DNA from: Roseivirga seohaensis
GTDB taxonomy: Bacteria > Bacteroidota > Bacteroidia > Cytophagales > Cyclobacteriaceae
DNA: 64,000 nucleotides
Reading direction: 5' to 3'
Assembly: GCF_001592945.1 (NCBI RefSeq)
Contig: NZ_LRPB01000046.1
Location: 89,556-153,555, forward strand
The notes below the pieces were generated by a model. The model saw only the letters and a program-made list of their open reading frames with translations. It searched no databases and was not told the DNA's origin. Below, one piece after another: positions 27,076 to 35,200 of this stretch; positions within the stretch are counted from its first letter, which is position 1; every line of letters begins with the position of its first letter. The position numbers were made by a program, and so were the translations under genes.

Positions 27076-29907
27076 TTAAGCTCCTTCTTTAATCAACTGA
27101 AGCGCATCCATTCTTACACGTGAACTTTTTATCAACCTTGAAAGCATGGCTTGTTCATTCAGAGCTATTTGGATTTCTTCTGACCTAATATTTTTATTTT
27201 TCTCATGCAGTGAAGCCAACCTACCAATTTCGTGATTCATAGTTTGACTCATTTTTTTCAGCCCTTTTATAACTTCCTTCTCTCTATGTTCTTCCACCAA
27301 TTCTGTGGCGCACTTTATCATATGAGGAAGAATAATATCTACCAAATACTCATTCTCCAGCAAATCATTCACTTGCCCTGGCCGTAATTGCTGATCGAAC
27401 AATTCAACAGGGTATTCGTCTGTAACCTCCTCACCACTATGATCCACTACAATCCTCAAAGGTGTATTGGGAAGAAAACGATCTACGTTAATATTTTTAC
27501 CTCCAGATGTTTCGAGTACAAAAAGCACTTCCAAAAGAATCATTGAATTCCCTGTTCCGCGAAGCACTCCGTAACTGGCGCCTCCCGTTCCTGAACTGAG
27601 CACCATATCTATGGCACCTGTAGCCATCGGGTGATCCCAACTGATAAAACTTACATCTTCCCTACTCAATGCGCGTTTCCGATCGAAGGTGATTGAAATC
27701 CCTTGGTCTGGAATGGAAGGAAATTGAACCGCATTGGATTGCTTCGGATGTAACAAATAAGTTCTTGACGCTAAATCTTCCGTATCAATTCCGAACTGCT
27801 CAAAAACTTGAATCATGTACTTTTCTAAGTCCATATCCAGGTCGGCAGCTTTAATCTGTTCTACCAGTTTTTCTGCAACTTTTGGCCTAAAAGAATTCAT
27901 TTCAAGCAATCGATCCCGGCCTTTGGCCAGCATTTTCTTTAGCTTTTGATGATAAGCCGCGGTATCGGCAATCAGCGATTCAAGTTGGTAAGCCGAGGCT
28001 TCATTCGCAACAGACACTGTTACTTCCTTCAGGCGATTGTAAAACAGCTGCACCAGTTGATTTCCACCCTCCAAATTTTCTTCAAAAGCATTCAATCCTT
28101 CGTGAAACCATCGAACAAGCACTTCTTGCGGACTTCCCTTAAGGTATGGCACATGAATTTGGATATCTTCCAATTGCCCAATCCGATCCAAACGCCCAAT
28201 TCTCTGTTCCAATAATTCAGGGTGAACCGGCAAATCGAAGAGAATGAGGTGATGTGCAAATTGAAAATTCCTTCCCTCGCTCCCTATTTCAGAACAAAGG
28301 AGTAAACGAGCACCATCGGGTTCAGCAAACCAAGCCGCATTTCTATCCCTTTGCACAATGGTAAGGTCTTCGTGAAAAACGGCCACTTTTATGCTACTGA
28401 GCTTTTTTAAAGCAGCTTCCAAGGCCAGTACTTTTTCTTCACTTCTACAAATCAGCACCGCTTTTGACGGTTTTAGTTGCTTCATCAGCTTCACCAACCA
28501 ACTCACCCTGGGGTCTTCATTAAACCAAAACCTTTGCTTGACCGAAGCGGAGTCTGATGGCTCCATATCGAGTGTATATTCCTGTGATAAACGTTTTACC
28601 CACAGGTCATGCTCTTTTGCTGCTTGAAGAGGAATAAGGTGAACTTTTCGCTTCGGAAAACCACTCATGGCTGAACGTGTGTTTCTAAACACCACCCTTC
28701 CTGGGCCATGTTGGTCGAGCAAATCTTCGATAAGATGGTTCTTTGCTGCTTCGCTTCCTTTAGCAAAGGCATCCATTCTTTCTTTGCCAAACATCTGTTC
28801 CAATAATTGAAACTCAGCCGCCACTAAATCCTTGCCCGATGACAATTTCTCTACAATATTGGCAATAGCAGTATTGTCCTGCGATTCATTCTTAAAGGTA
28901 TTATAGTCCGCATACCGCTCTGGATCAAGCAATCGAAGCCTTGCAAAATGACTCTCTACACCCAATTGTTCAGGTGTGGCCGTCAATAATAACAGGCCCT
29001 TTGCTACTTTGCTCAATAGCTCTACAATGGCGTACTCATGACTTACTTTATCAACAGACCATTCCAAATGATGAGCTTCATCCACCACCAGCATGTCCCA
29101 GTTGGCGGTTAGGGCCTGCCGAGCACGCTTTTTTGAACCCGCCACAAAAGAAGTGCTGCAAATAATCAATTGATCATCTAAGAACGGGTTCCCTTCTGGC
29201 GCACTTTCATCGAGCGAAGCGCAGCGCTCTTCGTCATAAATATGAAACCACAGGTTAAATCGTCTGAGCAGTTCTACAAACCATTGGTGTACCAATGAGT
29301 CGGGAACAAGGATTAACACCCTAGAAATTCGTCCGCTCAAGAGTAATCTATGCAAAATCAAACAGGCTTCAATTGTTTTACCAAGCCCTACTTGATCTGA
29401 AAGCAGCACACGCGGTGCATAGCGAGAACTGACCTCGTGGGCAATATATAACTGATGGGGAATAAGGTCGATTCGGCCACCCACAAAACCATTGATGGGC
29501 GAAATTCTTCTATGGTGGTCGTATTCTAATGTCTTTCTACGTAATGCGAATAATTGAGGGGTTTCAACATCTCCCATAAACAAGCGATCGTCAACCCCGT
29601 GCGTTACGGATACATCTCCAAGTTCTGCTTCCGAAAGGCTTCTATCTTTCCCTATATAGAGGAATAAATCACCTTTCTCCTCTACACGATCCACCAATAA
29701 GGGTTGCTGGTTCATATCCACGATGGTATCTCCAGGTTTGAAAACTACCCTACGCAATGGAGCATTTTCCATGGCATACTGTCGCGTTTCATCTGGTACA
29801 GGAAAATGAATCGTGACCCTCCCTTTGCTGGTTTCTGTAACGATTCCCACGCCTAGTTCAGGCTCTCCCTCACTTGTCCATCTTTGCTCTGGAAAGAAGT
29901 TTCCCAT
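27076..29907 (-). CDS. rapA: RNA polymerase-associated SNF2-family ATPase RapA
   Basis: At 943 residues it is close to E. coli RapA (968). It recycles RNA polymerase stalled on DNA. The N terminus (PEQRWTSEGEPELGVGIV) is the Tudor-like RapA-specific domain. The SNF2 core shows motif I DQVGLGKTIEACLILHRLL (about 170-190), motif II VVDEAHHL, motif III LTATPEQLG, and in the second half the SEIGSEGRNFQFAHHLILFD and EQRIGRLDRIGQ motifs. A RapA C-terminal spacer and helical domain complete it. It is monocistronic; no consensus promoter is obvious upstream. Confidence 0.95.
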   Translation of the reverse strand: MGNFFPEQRWTSEGEPELGVGIVTETSKGRVTIHFPVPDETRQYAMENAPLRRVVFKPGDTIVDMNQQPLLVDRVEEKGDLFLYIGKDRSLSEAELGDVSVTHGVDDRLFMGDVETPQLFALRRKTLEYDHHRRISPINGFVGGRIDLIPHQLYIAHEVSSRYAPRVLLSDQVGLGKTIEACLILHRLLLSGRISRVLILVPDSLVHQWFVELLRRFNLWFHIYDEERCASLDESAPEGNPFLDDQLIICSTSFVAGSKKRARQALTANWDMLVVDEAHHLEWSVDKVSHEYAIVELLSKVAKGLLLLTATPEQLGVESHFARLRLLDPERYADYNTFKNESQDNTAIANIVEKLSSGKDLVAAEFQLLEQMFGKERMDAFAKGSEAAKNHLIEDLLDQHGPGRVVFRNTRSAMSGFPKRKVHLIPLQAAKEHDLWVKRLSQEYTLDMEPSDSASVKQRFWFNEDPRVSWLVKLMKQLKPSKAVLICRSEEKVLALEAALKKLSSIKVAVFHEDLTIVQRDRNAAWFAEPDGARLLLCSEIGSEGRNFQFAHHLILFDLPVHPELLEQRIGRLDRIGQLEDIQIHVPYLKGSPQEVLVRWFHEGLNAFEENLEGGNQLVQLFYNRLKEVTVSVANEASAYQLESLIADTAAYHQKLKKMLAKGRDRLLEMNSFRPKVAEKLVEQIKAADLDMDLEKYMIQVFEQFGIDTEDLASRTYLLHPKQSNAVQFPSIPDQGISITFDRKRALSREDVSFISWDHPMATGAIDMVLSSGTGGASYGVLRGTGNSMILLEVLFVLETSGGKNINVDRFLPNTPLRIVVDHSGEEVTDEYPVELFDQQLRPGQVNDLLENEYLVDIILPHMIKCATELVEEHREKEVIKGLKKMSQTMNHEIGRLASLHEKNKNIRSEEIQIALNEQAMLSRLIKSSRVRMDALQLIKEGA

Positions 29908-30062
29908 AGAATTATTCTTATTTGGTGAATGTTGAAATGGAGCAAGACCAAATGGATTTTCCTCTGGATTGCACCGCTCTCTTCTTACTCAGCAAAGTTG
30001 ACGAACAAATTCAATATTGACTTACAAATGTTTAGGAAATGTGATTAGACTCATTGATCTGA

Positions 30063-30083
30063 AGGTCTCACTCAGACCAACAT
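30063..30083. repeat. Short palindromic repeat B, copy 1
   Basis: GGTCT and AGACC arms with a CACTC loop, followed by AACATAA. It shares the GGTCT, CTCACT and AGACCAACATAA parts with the copy at 31533. It is the only structure seen in the 306 bp between rapA and the next gene. Confidence 0.55.
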
Positions 30084-30213
30084 AAAAGCCCAAACCATAC
30101 GCTTGAACTAGTGCTAGGCACTTAAGTCAAAAGCACATTAACTTAACTTTATAATTTAAAGATTTACCAAAGAATACAAATCAAATAATAATGACATTCG
30201 TTACATTAGCACT

Positions 30214-30402
30214 ATGGAAGCAAAACTTAAAGAGCATTTAATTCAGATTGCGGATCAGCTTACACCGGAGTCAACTCTTGAAGATGTTTTTGAGCAACTT
30301 TCACTTCTTTCAGACATTGAAACCTCTGAGCAACAAGAAAAGGCGGGTGAAACGCTAAGCCACCGAGAAGTTAAAGAAGCCTCAAAAGCATGGCTTTTAT
30401 AA
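30214..30402 (+). CDS. Orphan antitoxin-like small protein
   Basis: A 62-residue acidic protein. The pattern LTPESTLEDVFEQLSLLSDIETSEQQEKAGETLSHREVKE (shown in outline), ending in SKAWL, resembles short addiction-module antitoxins that are paired with ParE-type toxins: an N-terminal helix, a spacer with EKAGETLSHREV, and a terminal helix. No toxin reading frame is found in the following 240 bp, which hold a repeat instead. It could be an antitoxin relic or solitary antitoxin. Confidence 0.55.
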   Translation: MEAKLKEHLIQIADQLTPESTLEDVFEQLSLLSDIETSEQQEKAGETLSHREVKEASKAWLL

Positions 30403-30430
30403 TCCCACCACAAATATCCTCCACCCATTT

Positions 30431-30574
30431 TATTAACCACCTCAGCATTCCTTCCTTTTTCTTGCCTCCGAAGCTTTCACTGGTGGACTGTAGCCTCTGG
30501 AGAAGAGCTCAGCGAAGTAGCAGAGAGGATTAGGGAGGTGATGGAATACAAAAAATCAGTAGATTGAGGGAAAA
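30431..30574. repeat. Dispersed repeat A, copy 1 (upstream of the GIY-YIG gene)
   Basis: Begins TATTAACCACC..AGCATTCC and ends with TTAGGGAGGTGA and then AGTAGATTGA. The same blocks in the same order occur at 34202-34279; this copy has about 70 extra bases in the middle. It ends about 75 bp before the next start codon. Confidence 0.6.
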
Positions 30575-30645
30575 TATTAGGAGAAGTGAACCAAAGCACA
30601 TCTACTCTATTGCTACAAATAGTTTATGCATCATATTAACTAAAA

Positions 30646-31509
30646 ATGAGATTCGGTAAAACAATAAAAATATTTCTTATTGACGGTGATCCAAATGGAA
30701 GAATGAGTTGTGAACTTTCCAACTGGTCTGGAAAAGCATATAAAATCCCAAGGATTAAAATCAAAGATTGCACAGACCGGGATGACTTAACAAGTACAGG
30801 CGTTTACTTGCTTTTTGGAAAAGATGATACTGGAAAAGACCAAGTCTATATTGGCGAGGCTGAATCAATTTTAAAACGACTTAACCAACAATTGAATCAG
30901 AAGGATTTTTGGAATGAAGCAATCATTTTTATCAGTAAAGACGAAAACTTAAACAAAGCGCATATAAAGTATTTAGAGAACCGTCTTCATGAAATTGCAA
31001 AATCCGCTAATCGCTATACTGTTGACAATTCAATTATTCCTACTCAATCCTCAATCTCAGAATCGGATCGTGCAGAAATGGAGGAATTTATTGAGTATAT
31101 AAAAATGCTAGTAAACACTCTAGGACATAAAGTATTTGATGAAAAAAGGGATTTCAAACCAAAGAAAAAACAAGAGACTTTTTTTATCAAAGCAAACCGA
31201 GGTGCTGACGGACAAGGCGAGCCTACATCGGATGGTTTTGTTGTTTTTAAAGGTTCAAAAGCTGCCGGTTCAACAGTCAATTCGATGACTCAAAACTTTG
31301 TAAATCTTCGACAAAAATTAATTAACGAAGGGGTTCTCATGAACAAAGGTGAGTATTATGATTTCCCTGAAGATTATATTTTCAGTAGCCCTTCTACTGC
31401 TGCTTCAATTGTTTTGGGAAGGAATGCAAACGGGTTAACCGAATGGAAGTTATCAAATGGAAAGACTCTAAAAGAATTCGAATCAAATGAGAAATCAACT
31501 AAAGTATAA
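30646..31509 (+). CDS. GIY-YIG nuclease-fold protein with DUF4357
   Basis: A 287-residue protein. About residues 51-120 form a GIY-YIG domain (TGVYLLFGKD, then QVYIGEAESILKRL), an endonuclease fold usual in mobile and defence genes. The C-terminal part (about 230-280) carries a DUF4357 signature, STAASIVLGRNANGLTEWK. The catalytic Arg/Glu are likely in RL and ENRL but not proven. The gene is more AT-rich than its neighbours and is framed by repeats A and B, suggesting recent acquisition. Function may be nucleic acid cleavage or only binding. Confidence 0.8.
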   Translation: MRFGKTIKIFLIDGDPNGRMSCELSNWSGKAYKIPRIKIKDCTDRDDLTSTGVYLLFGKDDTGKDQVYIGEAESILKRLNQQLNQKDFWNEAIIFISKDENLNKAHIKYLENRLHEIAKSANRYTVDNSIIPTQSSISESDRAEMEEFIEYIKMLVNTLGHKVFDEKRDFKPKKKQETFFIKANRGADGQGEPTSDGFVVFKGSKAAGSTVNSMTQNFVNLRQKLINEGVLMNKGEYYDFPEDYIFSSPSTAASIVLGRNANGLTEWKLSNGKTLKEFESNEKSTKV

Positions 31510-31532
31510 ATCAGGCTTCGCCTTCTGGTCTT

Positions 31533-31556
31533 CGCGTCTCACTGAGACCAACATAA
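31533..31556. repeat. Palindromic repeat B, copy 2 (after the GIY-YIG gene)
   Basis: GGTCT, then GTCTCACTGAGAC, then CAACATAA. It shares the GTCTCACT-AGACCAACATAA core with the copy at 30063 and, more loosely, with 34674. It starts 24 bp after the GIY-YIG stop codon. Confidence 0.6.
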
Positions 31557-31561
31557 CACAA

Positions 31562-31598
31562 AAAAGGCCCATTCCACAAACAGAATGAGCCTTTTGAC
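31562..31598 (-). terminator. Intrinsic terminator of orphan permease 3
   Basis: AAAAGGCCCATTC pairs with GAATGAGCCTTTT (one mismatch) around an eight-base loop. On the minus strand a T run follows. It lies 19 bp past the permease stop. Confidence 0.8.
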
Positions 31599-31616
31599 TT
31601 TTAATTACTTTACTCC

Positions 31617-34010
31617 TTATTCACTCCTCAACTTTTCTGCAGGATTAGCGGTGGCTGCCTTGCGGGCATGATAACCCGTGGTAAGCACGGTGACTATCAT
31701 AGTGCCTACCAAAACAGTAGCGAAGATTGTGAACCCCGGAGTTATATGAAATTGGAAATTTTCTAACCAATCCATCATAGAAAAATAGCCCAATACTGAT
31801 GCTGGTATAGCAGCTATCACAATAAGAATTACAAAATCTTTAATAAGCAAGCTAATTAATCCTTGTGTATTAGCGCCAAGCACTTTTCTGATGCTAATTT
31901 CCTTAGAGCGTTGCTCGGCAGTGTACGAAGCCAAGCCCAATAAGCCCAAACAGGCTATCAAGATTGTCATGCCAGAAAAGCCCAAGAACAATTGACCACG
32001 GATTTTATCAGCCTCGTAACTCTTCATGAATTGCTCATCGATAAATACAGGTTCAAATGCTGTGTTTGGATATGTTCTTTCCCATGCTTCCCTGATATAA
32101 GCAACCGTAGGCGCCACATCACCTGTTATTTTAATTAATGCAGAAGGATTAATACGACCTGGGGTAAACATTAAAGCCGCAATTGGCTCGTACAGCGATT
32201 TTTGATGGAAGTCTTTGACCACACCCACAACTACGGCAGGAGGCAGAGACTCGTCTCCTGATATATTCACTTTTTTTCCAATCGGGTTAGTCCAATTCAT
32301 TCTTCGAACCATGGCCTCGTTTACCATTACGGCCTGAGATGAGTCTGAAGGATAATCCAACGAAAAGTTTCTACCCTCAACCACATCAATACCTAGCGTA
32401 GGAAAGAAATCATAGTCAACCTGATAATGGTCTAATCCACGATTATCCATTGGCCCTTCTTCAGTCTCAATTGGCATTACGTTTTTAGCATAACCATTAC
32501 CTGGAGTGGTGCTAGCAGATGCGATTCCACCTATATTGACATTTTGAGCAAGTTCATTTTTAAGAACATTCCATTTCTCTACATCGGCCCTACTTCTAAA
32601 GTCTATTTGCATCATCTGCTCTTTGTCGAAACCTAAATCTGTGTCCCTTAGAAATTGCATTTGACGATAAATAACCAAAGTACCGATCAACATAAAGATG
32701 GAAATGGAAAACTGAAGCGTCACCAAAAACTTCCTTAAGAATTTACTGCCAGATTTTCCGCCACCTCCTTTAAGCACAGCCGCTGGCTGAAATGAAGACA
32801 AAAAGAATGCGGGGTAACAACCACCCAAAACCCCTGTAATAAATATAATACCGATAACCGCCAATATCACATTGGTGTTAAGCAATGCCTCTATAGCCAA
32901 ATTAGTACCCACAATGCTATTTATTGCTGGAACCACAGCCATCATTACCAAGATGCTTAAGATTAAAGAAATTATTGTAATAAGAATTGATTCAGTTAAA
33001 AACTGACCTATTAGACCGCCTCTTTGAGCACCCATTACTTTTCTTAAACCAACTTCCATCGACCTTTTGGCCGACCGTGCCGTGGCCATGTTCATATAAT
33101 TGATACTGGCAATAACGATAAGGAAAATGGCTATTGCCGTGAAAATTTGAACATATTCCATATTGCCTACCGCCACGGGCTCTCCTTCAAAGTCGGACGT
33201 TAAATGGATATCTTTTAACGGAACTGGTATCATTTTAACCTTGATATTAAGCGGGTCAAAAATTGGAGCAATATATTTGGCAACAGTCTCATCAAGCTTC
33301 ACCTGTAAAGCTTCTTGCGTCACACCTTCATTCACTAAAACATAGGAAAAAACACCCCAGCCTCCCCAGCTGCCATCTCCATCTGGGAAGATCATCTTCC
33401 AAGAAACCAGTGCTTCGGCAATAAGGTGAGAAGTTTGAGGCATGTCTTTGTAAACCCCAGTAACTTGTAAGGAAATCTCCCTATTCCCATCACTTCTAAT
33501 TGTTTTACCAATGGGGTCTTCATTCTTGAATATTTTTTTGGCCATGGACTGATTGATGACAATCGAATTTGGAGCCTCTAGTGCAGTTTTAGGATTTCCT
33601 GCTACAAATTCAAAATCAAATACTTCAAAAATTGTTGAATCCGCAGCGTATACATTATCTTGATAATAGTCTACTTGATTATAGTCGAATCGCCTGCCTC
33701 CTTGACCACTGATACCAGACAATCGAGTGGCCTGTACTACCTCTGGATTTTCATTTTTAATTGTAAATGCAGCAGACCTTGTCATAATGGCCCACTTAAA
33801 TGAATTGTCAGGTTCCTTAATTTCAGTTGAAAGACGATAAATCCGATCACCCTTAGAGTGCTGCTTATCGAAACTCGTTTCATGAAAGATGTATAGAAGA
33901 ATTATTAAACTAGAGGCAATACCAACGGTGAGTCCAATAATATTGAGTGCCGTGTAGCCGGGTTGTCTAAGCAGGCTGCGGAAAGCAACCTTAATGTAAT
34001 TTTTAAGCAT
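31617..34010 (-). CDS. Orphan MacB/FtsX-type ABC permease, paralogue 3
   Basis: 797 residues starting MLKNYIKVAFRSLL. The layout matches the two other copies: N-terminal helix, periplasmic domain with IYRLSTEI, the first FtsX block with SMEVGLRKVMG, a second periplasmic domain (from about 455), and the last FtsX block with SKEISIRKVLG ending in NPAEKLRSE. There is no ATPase domain or ATPase neighbour. It separates the two repeat-framed accessory genes. It probably works with a shared ATPase encoded elsewhere. Confidence 0.85.
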   Translation of the reverse strand: MLKNYIKVAFRSLLRQPGYTALNIIGLTVGIASSLIILLYIFHETSFDKQHSKGDRIYRLSTEIKEPDNSFKWAIMTRSAAFTIKNENPEVVQATRLSGISGQGGRRFDYNQVDYYQDNVYAADSTIFEVFDFEFVAGNPKTALEAPNSIVINQSMAKKIFKNEDPIGKTIRSDGNREISLQVTGVYKDMPQTSHLIAEALVSWKMIFPDGDGSWGGWGVFSYVLVNEGVTQEALQVKLDETVAKYIAPIFDPLNIKVKMIPVPLKDIHLTSDFEGEPVAVGNMEYVQIFTAIAIFLIVIASINYMNMATARSAKRSMEVGLRKVMGAQRGGLIGQFLTESILITIISLILSILVMMAVVPAINSIVGTNLAIEALLNTNVILAVIGIIFITGVLGGCYPAFFLSSFQPAAVLKGGGGKSGSKFLRKFLVTLQFSISIFMLIGTLVIYRQMQFLRDTDLGFDKEQMMQIDFRSRADVEKWNVLKNELAQNVNIGGIASASTTPGNGYAKNVMPIETEEGPMDNRGLDHYQVDYDFFPTLGIDVVEGRNFSLDYPSDSSQAVMVNEAMVRRMNWTNPIGKKVNISGDESLPPAVVVGVVKDFHQKSLYEPIAALMFTPGRINPSALIKITGDVAPTVAYIREAWERTYPNTAFEPVFIDEQFMKSYEADKIRGQLFLGFSGMTILIACLGLLGLASYTAEQRSKEISIRKVLGANTQGLISLLIKDFVILIVIAAIPASVLGYFSMMDWLENFQFHITPGFTIFATVLVGTMIVTVLTTGYHARKAATANPAEKLRSE

Positions 34011-34201
34011 GTGTGTTGTTTTTAGATTTGAGAATCTGATTAAAAAAAATTGACCGCTATAAATGTAATAAAAATACGTAATGCCTTACGTAGAAATTAT
34101 AGCTATTTTAAAACCCATTCAAAAACTCTTCGGATTAATGATTCATTCCATTGCTCTCTGAGAGCATCATTAAGTTTTCGCACCTATGAACATCTGCCGA
34201 T

Positions 34202-34279
34202 TATTAACCACCAAAGCATTCCCTGCTTAAAGAGGGTTAGGGAGGTGACAAAGCGGTAAAATTTAGTAGATTGAAGAAA
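34202..34279. repeat. Dispersed repeat A, copy 2 (upstream of the 127-residue gene)
   Basis: TATTAACCACC..AGCATTCC, then GGTTAGGGAGGTGA, then AGTAGATTGA, in the same order as at 30431-30574 but without the central insert. It ends right at the next ATG (34282), so it supplies that gene's leader. Confidence 0.6.
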
Positions 34280-34281
34280 AA

Positions 34282-34665
34282 ATGACTCCAGAATACGGTG
34301 AAGAAATTTATGAAATCCTATCTAAGTTAATTGGATTAAAATTCAAGGCGCAAATAAAAGACAGCGGAATTCAACTCAAGAAAATTTATAGAATCACTGA
34401 TCTAGAAACTAGATCAGAATACTACTCTATAATTATAGATAATGAGCATATAAACTTTAAGAGTAAGGCTGAATTCATAAAAGGTTTCATATTACTTCTA
34501 GAAGACAACATTAATGAATTTCATAGAAGGTTTGAAGAATTGCAAAAAACAAGAAAAAATAGATGGACAGATGAAAATCAAATTTTCATGGAACACGATG
34601 AAATTGGATACTATAGCTATAAACAATCCAAATTATTAAACAAAATGAGAGAGTTTGAGAAATAG
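34282..34665 (+). CDS. Hypothetical protein, 127 residues
   Basis: I do not recognise this protein. It is charged and AT-rich in codon use, with no signal peptide, membrane helix or cysteine. The start TPEYGEEIYEILSKLIG and the end RRFEELQKTRKNRW look helical, with a beta-like middle (KKIYRITDLETRSEYYSIII). It is flanked by repeat A before and repeat B after, as is the GIY-YIG gene. Probably an accessory gene. Confidence 0.6.
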   Translation: MTPEYGEEIYEILSKLIGLKFKAQIKDSGIQLKKIYRITDLETRSEYYSIIIDNEHINFKSKAEFIKGFILLLEDNINEFHRRFEELQKTRKNRWTDENQIFMEHDEIGYYSYKQSKLLNKMREFEK

Positions 34666-34673
34666 AACCCACC

Positions 34674-34699
34674 GGTCTCATTCTCGGTGAAACCAAAAA
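34674..34699. repeat. Palindromic repeat B, degenerate copy 3
   Basis: GGTCTCATTCTCGGTGAAACC, split here as GGTCTCATT and GTGAAACC, followed by AAAAAAG. It keeps the arms GGTCTCA and TGA-ACC of the other copies and lies 9 bp after the stop of the 127-residue gene. Confidence 0.45.
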
Positions 34700-34722
34700 A
34701 GTCCAAGTGAGACACATGGACT
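34694..34722 (-). terminator. Terminator of the 81-residue gene
   Basis: AGTCCA (34700-34705) and TGGACT (34717-34722) form a short stem; on the minus strand a T run follows. The distance from the gene at 34826 is about 100 bp, so the call is moderate. Confidence 0.55.
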
Positions 34723-34825
34723 AGTTGAGGCTTAGTATTATGCGGACAGAGTCCTAGAAATCATAGTGGGTCACAGGTTTGGAAAACCTGCGACAGTAGC
34801 TAAGGGCATTAACAGAAACTTGAAC

Positions 34826-35071
34826 TCAATCCTTCTTCAAAATCACTTTCTGATTCTCGGTAATCGCATCCACCATACGCACATAACTTACACGCTCTCC
34901 AGTTTCAATCGACTCGTAAAAAAATACCAGTTCTTCCAATACCACTTTACAATCACCCAAATCATAGCGCAACGAGGTCACTATATCGCCTTCGTTGATG
35001 GGATTGCTATTCAGATCGAGCAGTTTTGGCGCCTGCTTTTCTTTGGGCTTCTTTTTAAATAAACCGAACAT
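34826..35071 (-). CDS. Conserved small hypothetical protein, 81 residues
   Basis: A short protein starting MFGLFKKKPKEKQAPKLLDLN, then a compact beta pattern (EGDIVTSLRYDLGDCKVVLEELVFFYESIETGERVSY, in outline) and an end VDAITENQKVILKKD. One cysteine, no signal peptide. The EGDIV start of the domain is like small SH3-type barrels, but no function is claimed. It is divergent from leuS with 129 bp between. The opposite strand also has an open frame here, but this one has the coding character. Confidence 0.65.
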   Translation of the reverse strand: MFGLFKKKPKEKQAPKLLDLNSNPINEGDIVTSLRYDLGDCKVVLEELVFFYESIETGERVSYVRMVDAITENQKVILKKD

Positions 35072-35159
35072 AAATTTCTATTCAATGATTAAATATAATG
35101 GCTCTTGCCCAAAGGGCACGAATAATCTCGAAAATGATTTCTTCAAGGGCGAAAAACAC

Positions 35160-35167
35160 TATTTTTG
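35160..35167 (+). promoter_or_regulatory. Putative -7 element of leuS
   Basis: TATTTTTG matches TAnnTTTG and lies 33 bp before the leuS ATG. A TTTC about 18 bp upstream (near 35138) could be a weak -33 element. Confidence 0.6.
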
Positions 35168-35200
35168 CACACTTTAGATATTAGAAACGGTTAAGCGGCA

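Noticed and set aside
30403..30645. A ParE-type toxin after the antitoxin-like gene
   Set aside because: All frames here are broken by stops and the sequence is mostly repeat A.
34766..35062. A 98-residue plus-strand frame opposite the 81-residue gene
   Set aside because: The minus-strand frame has the better start, charged N terminus and domain-like pattern. The plus frame has no such features.
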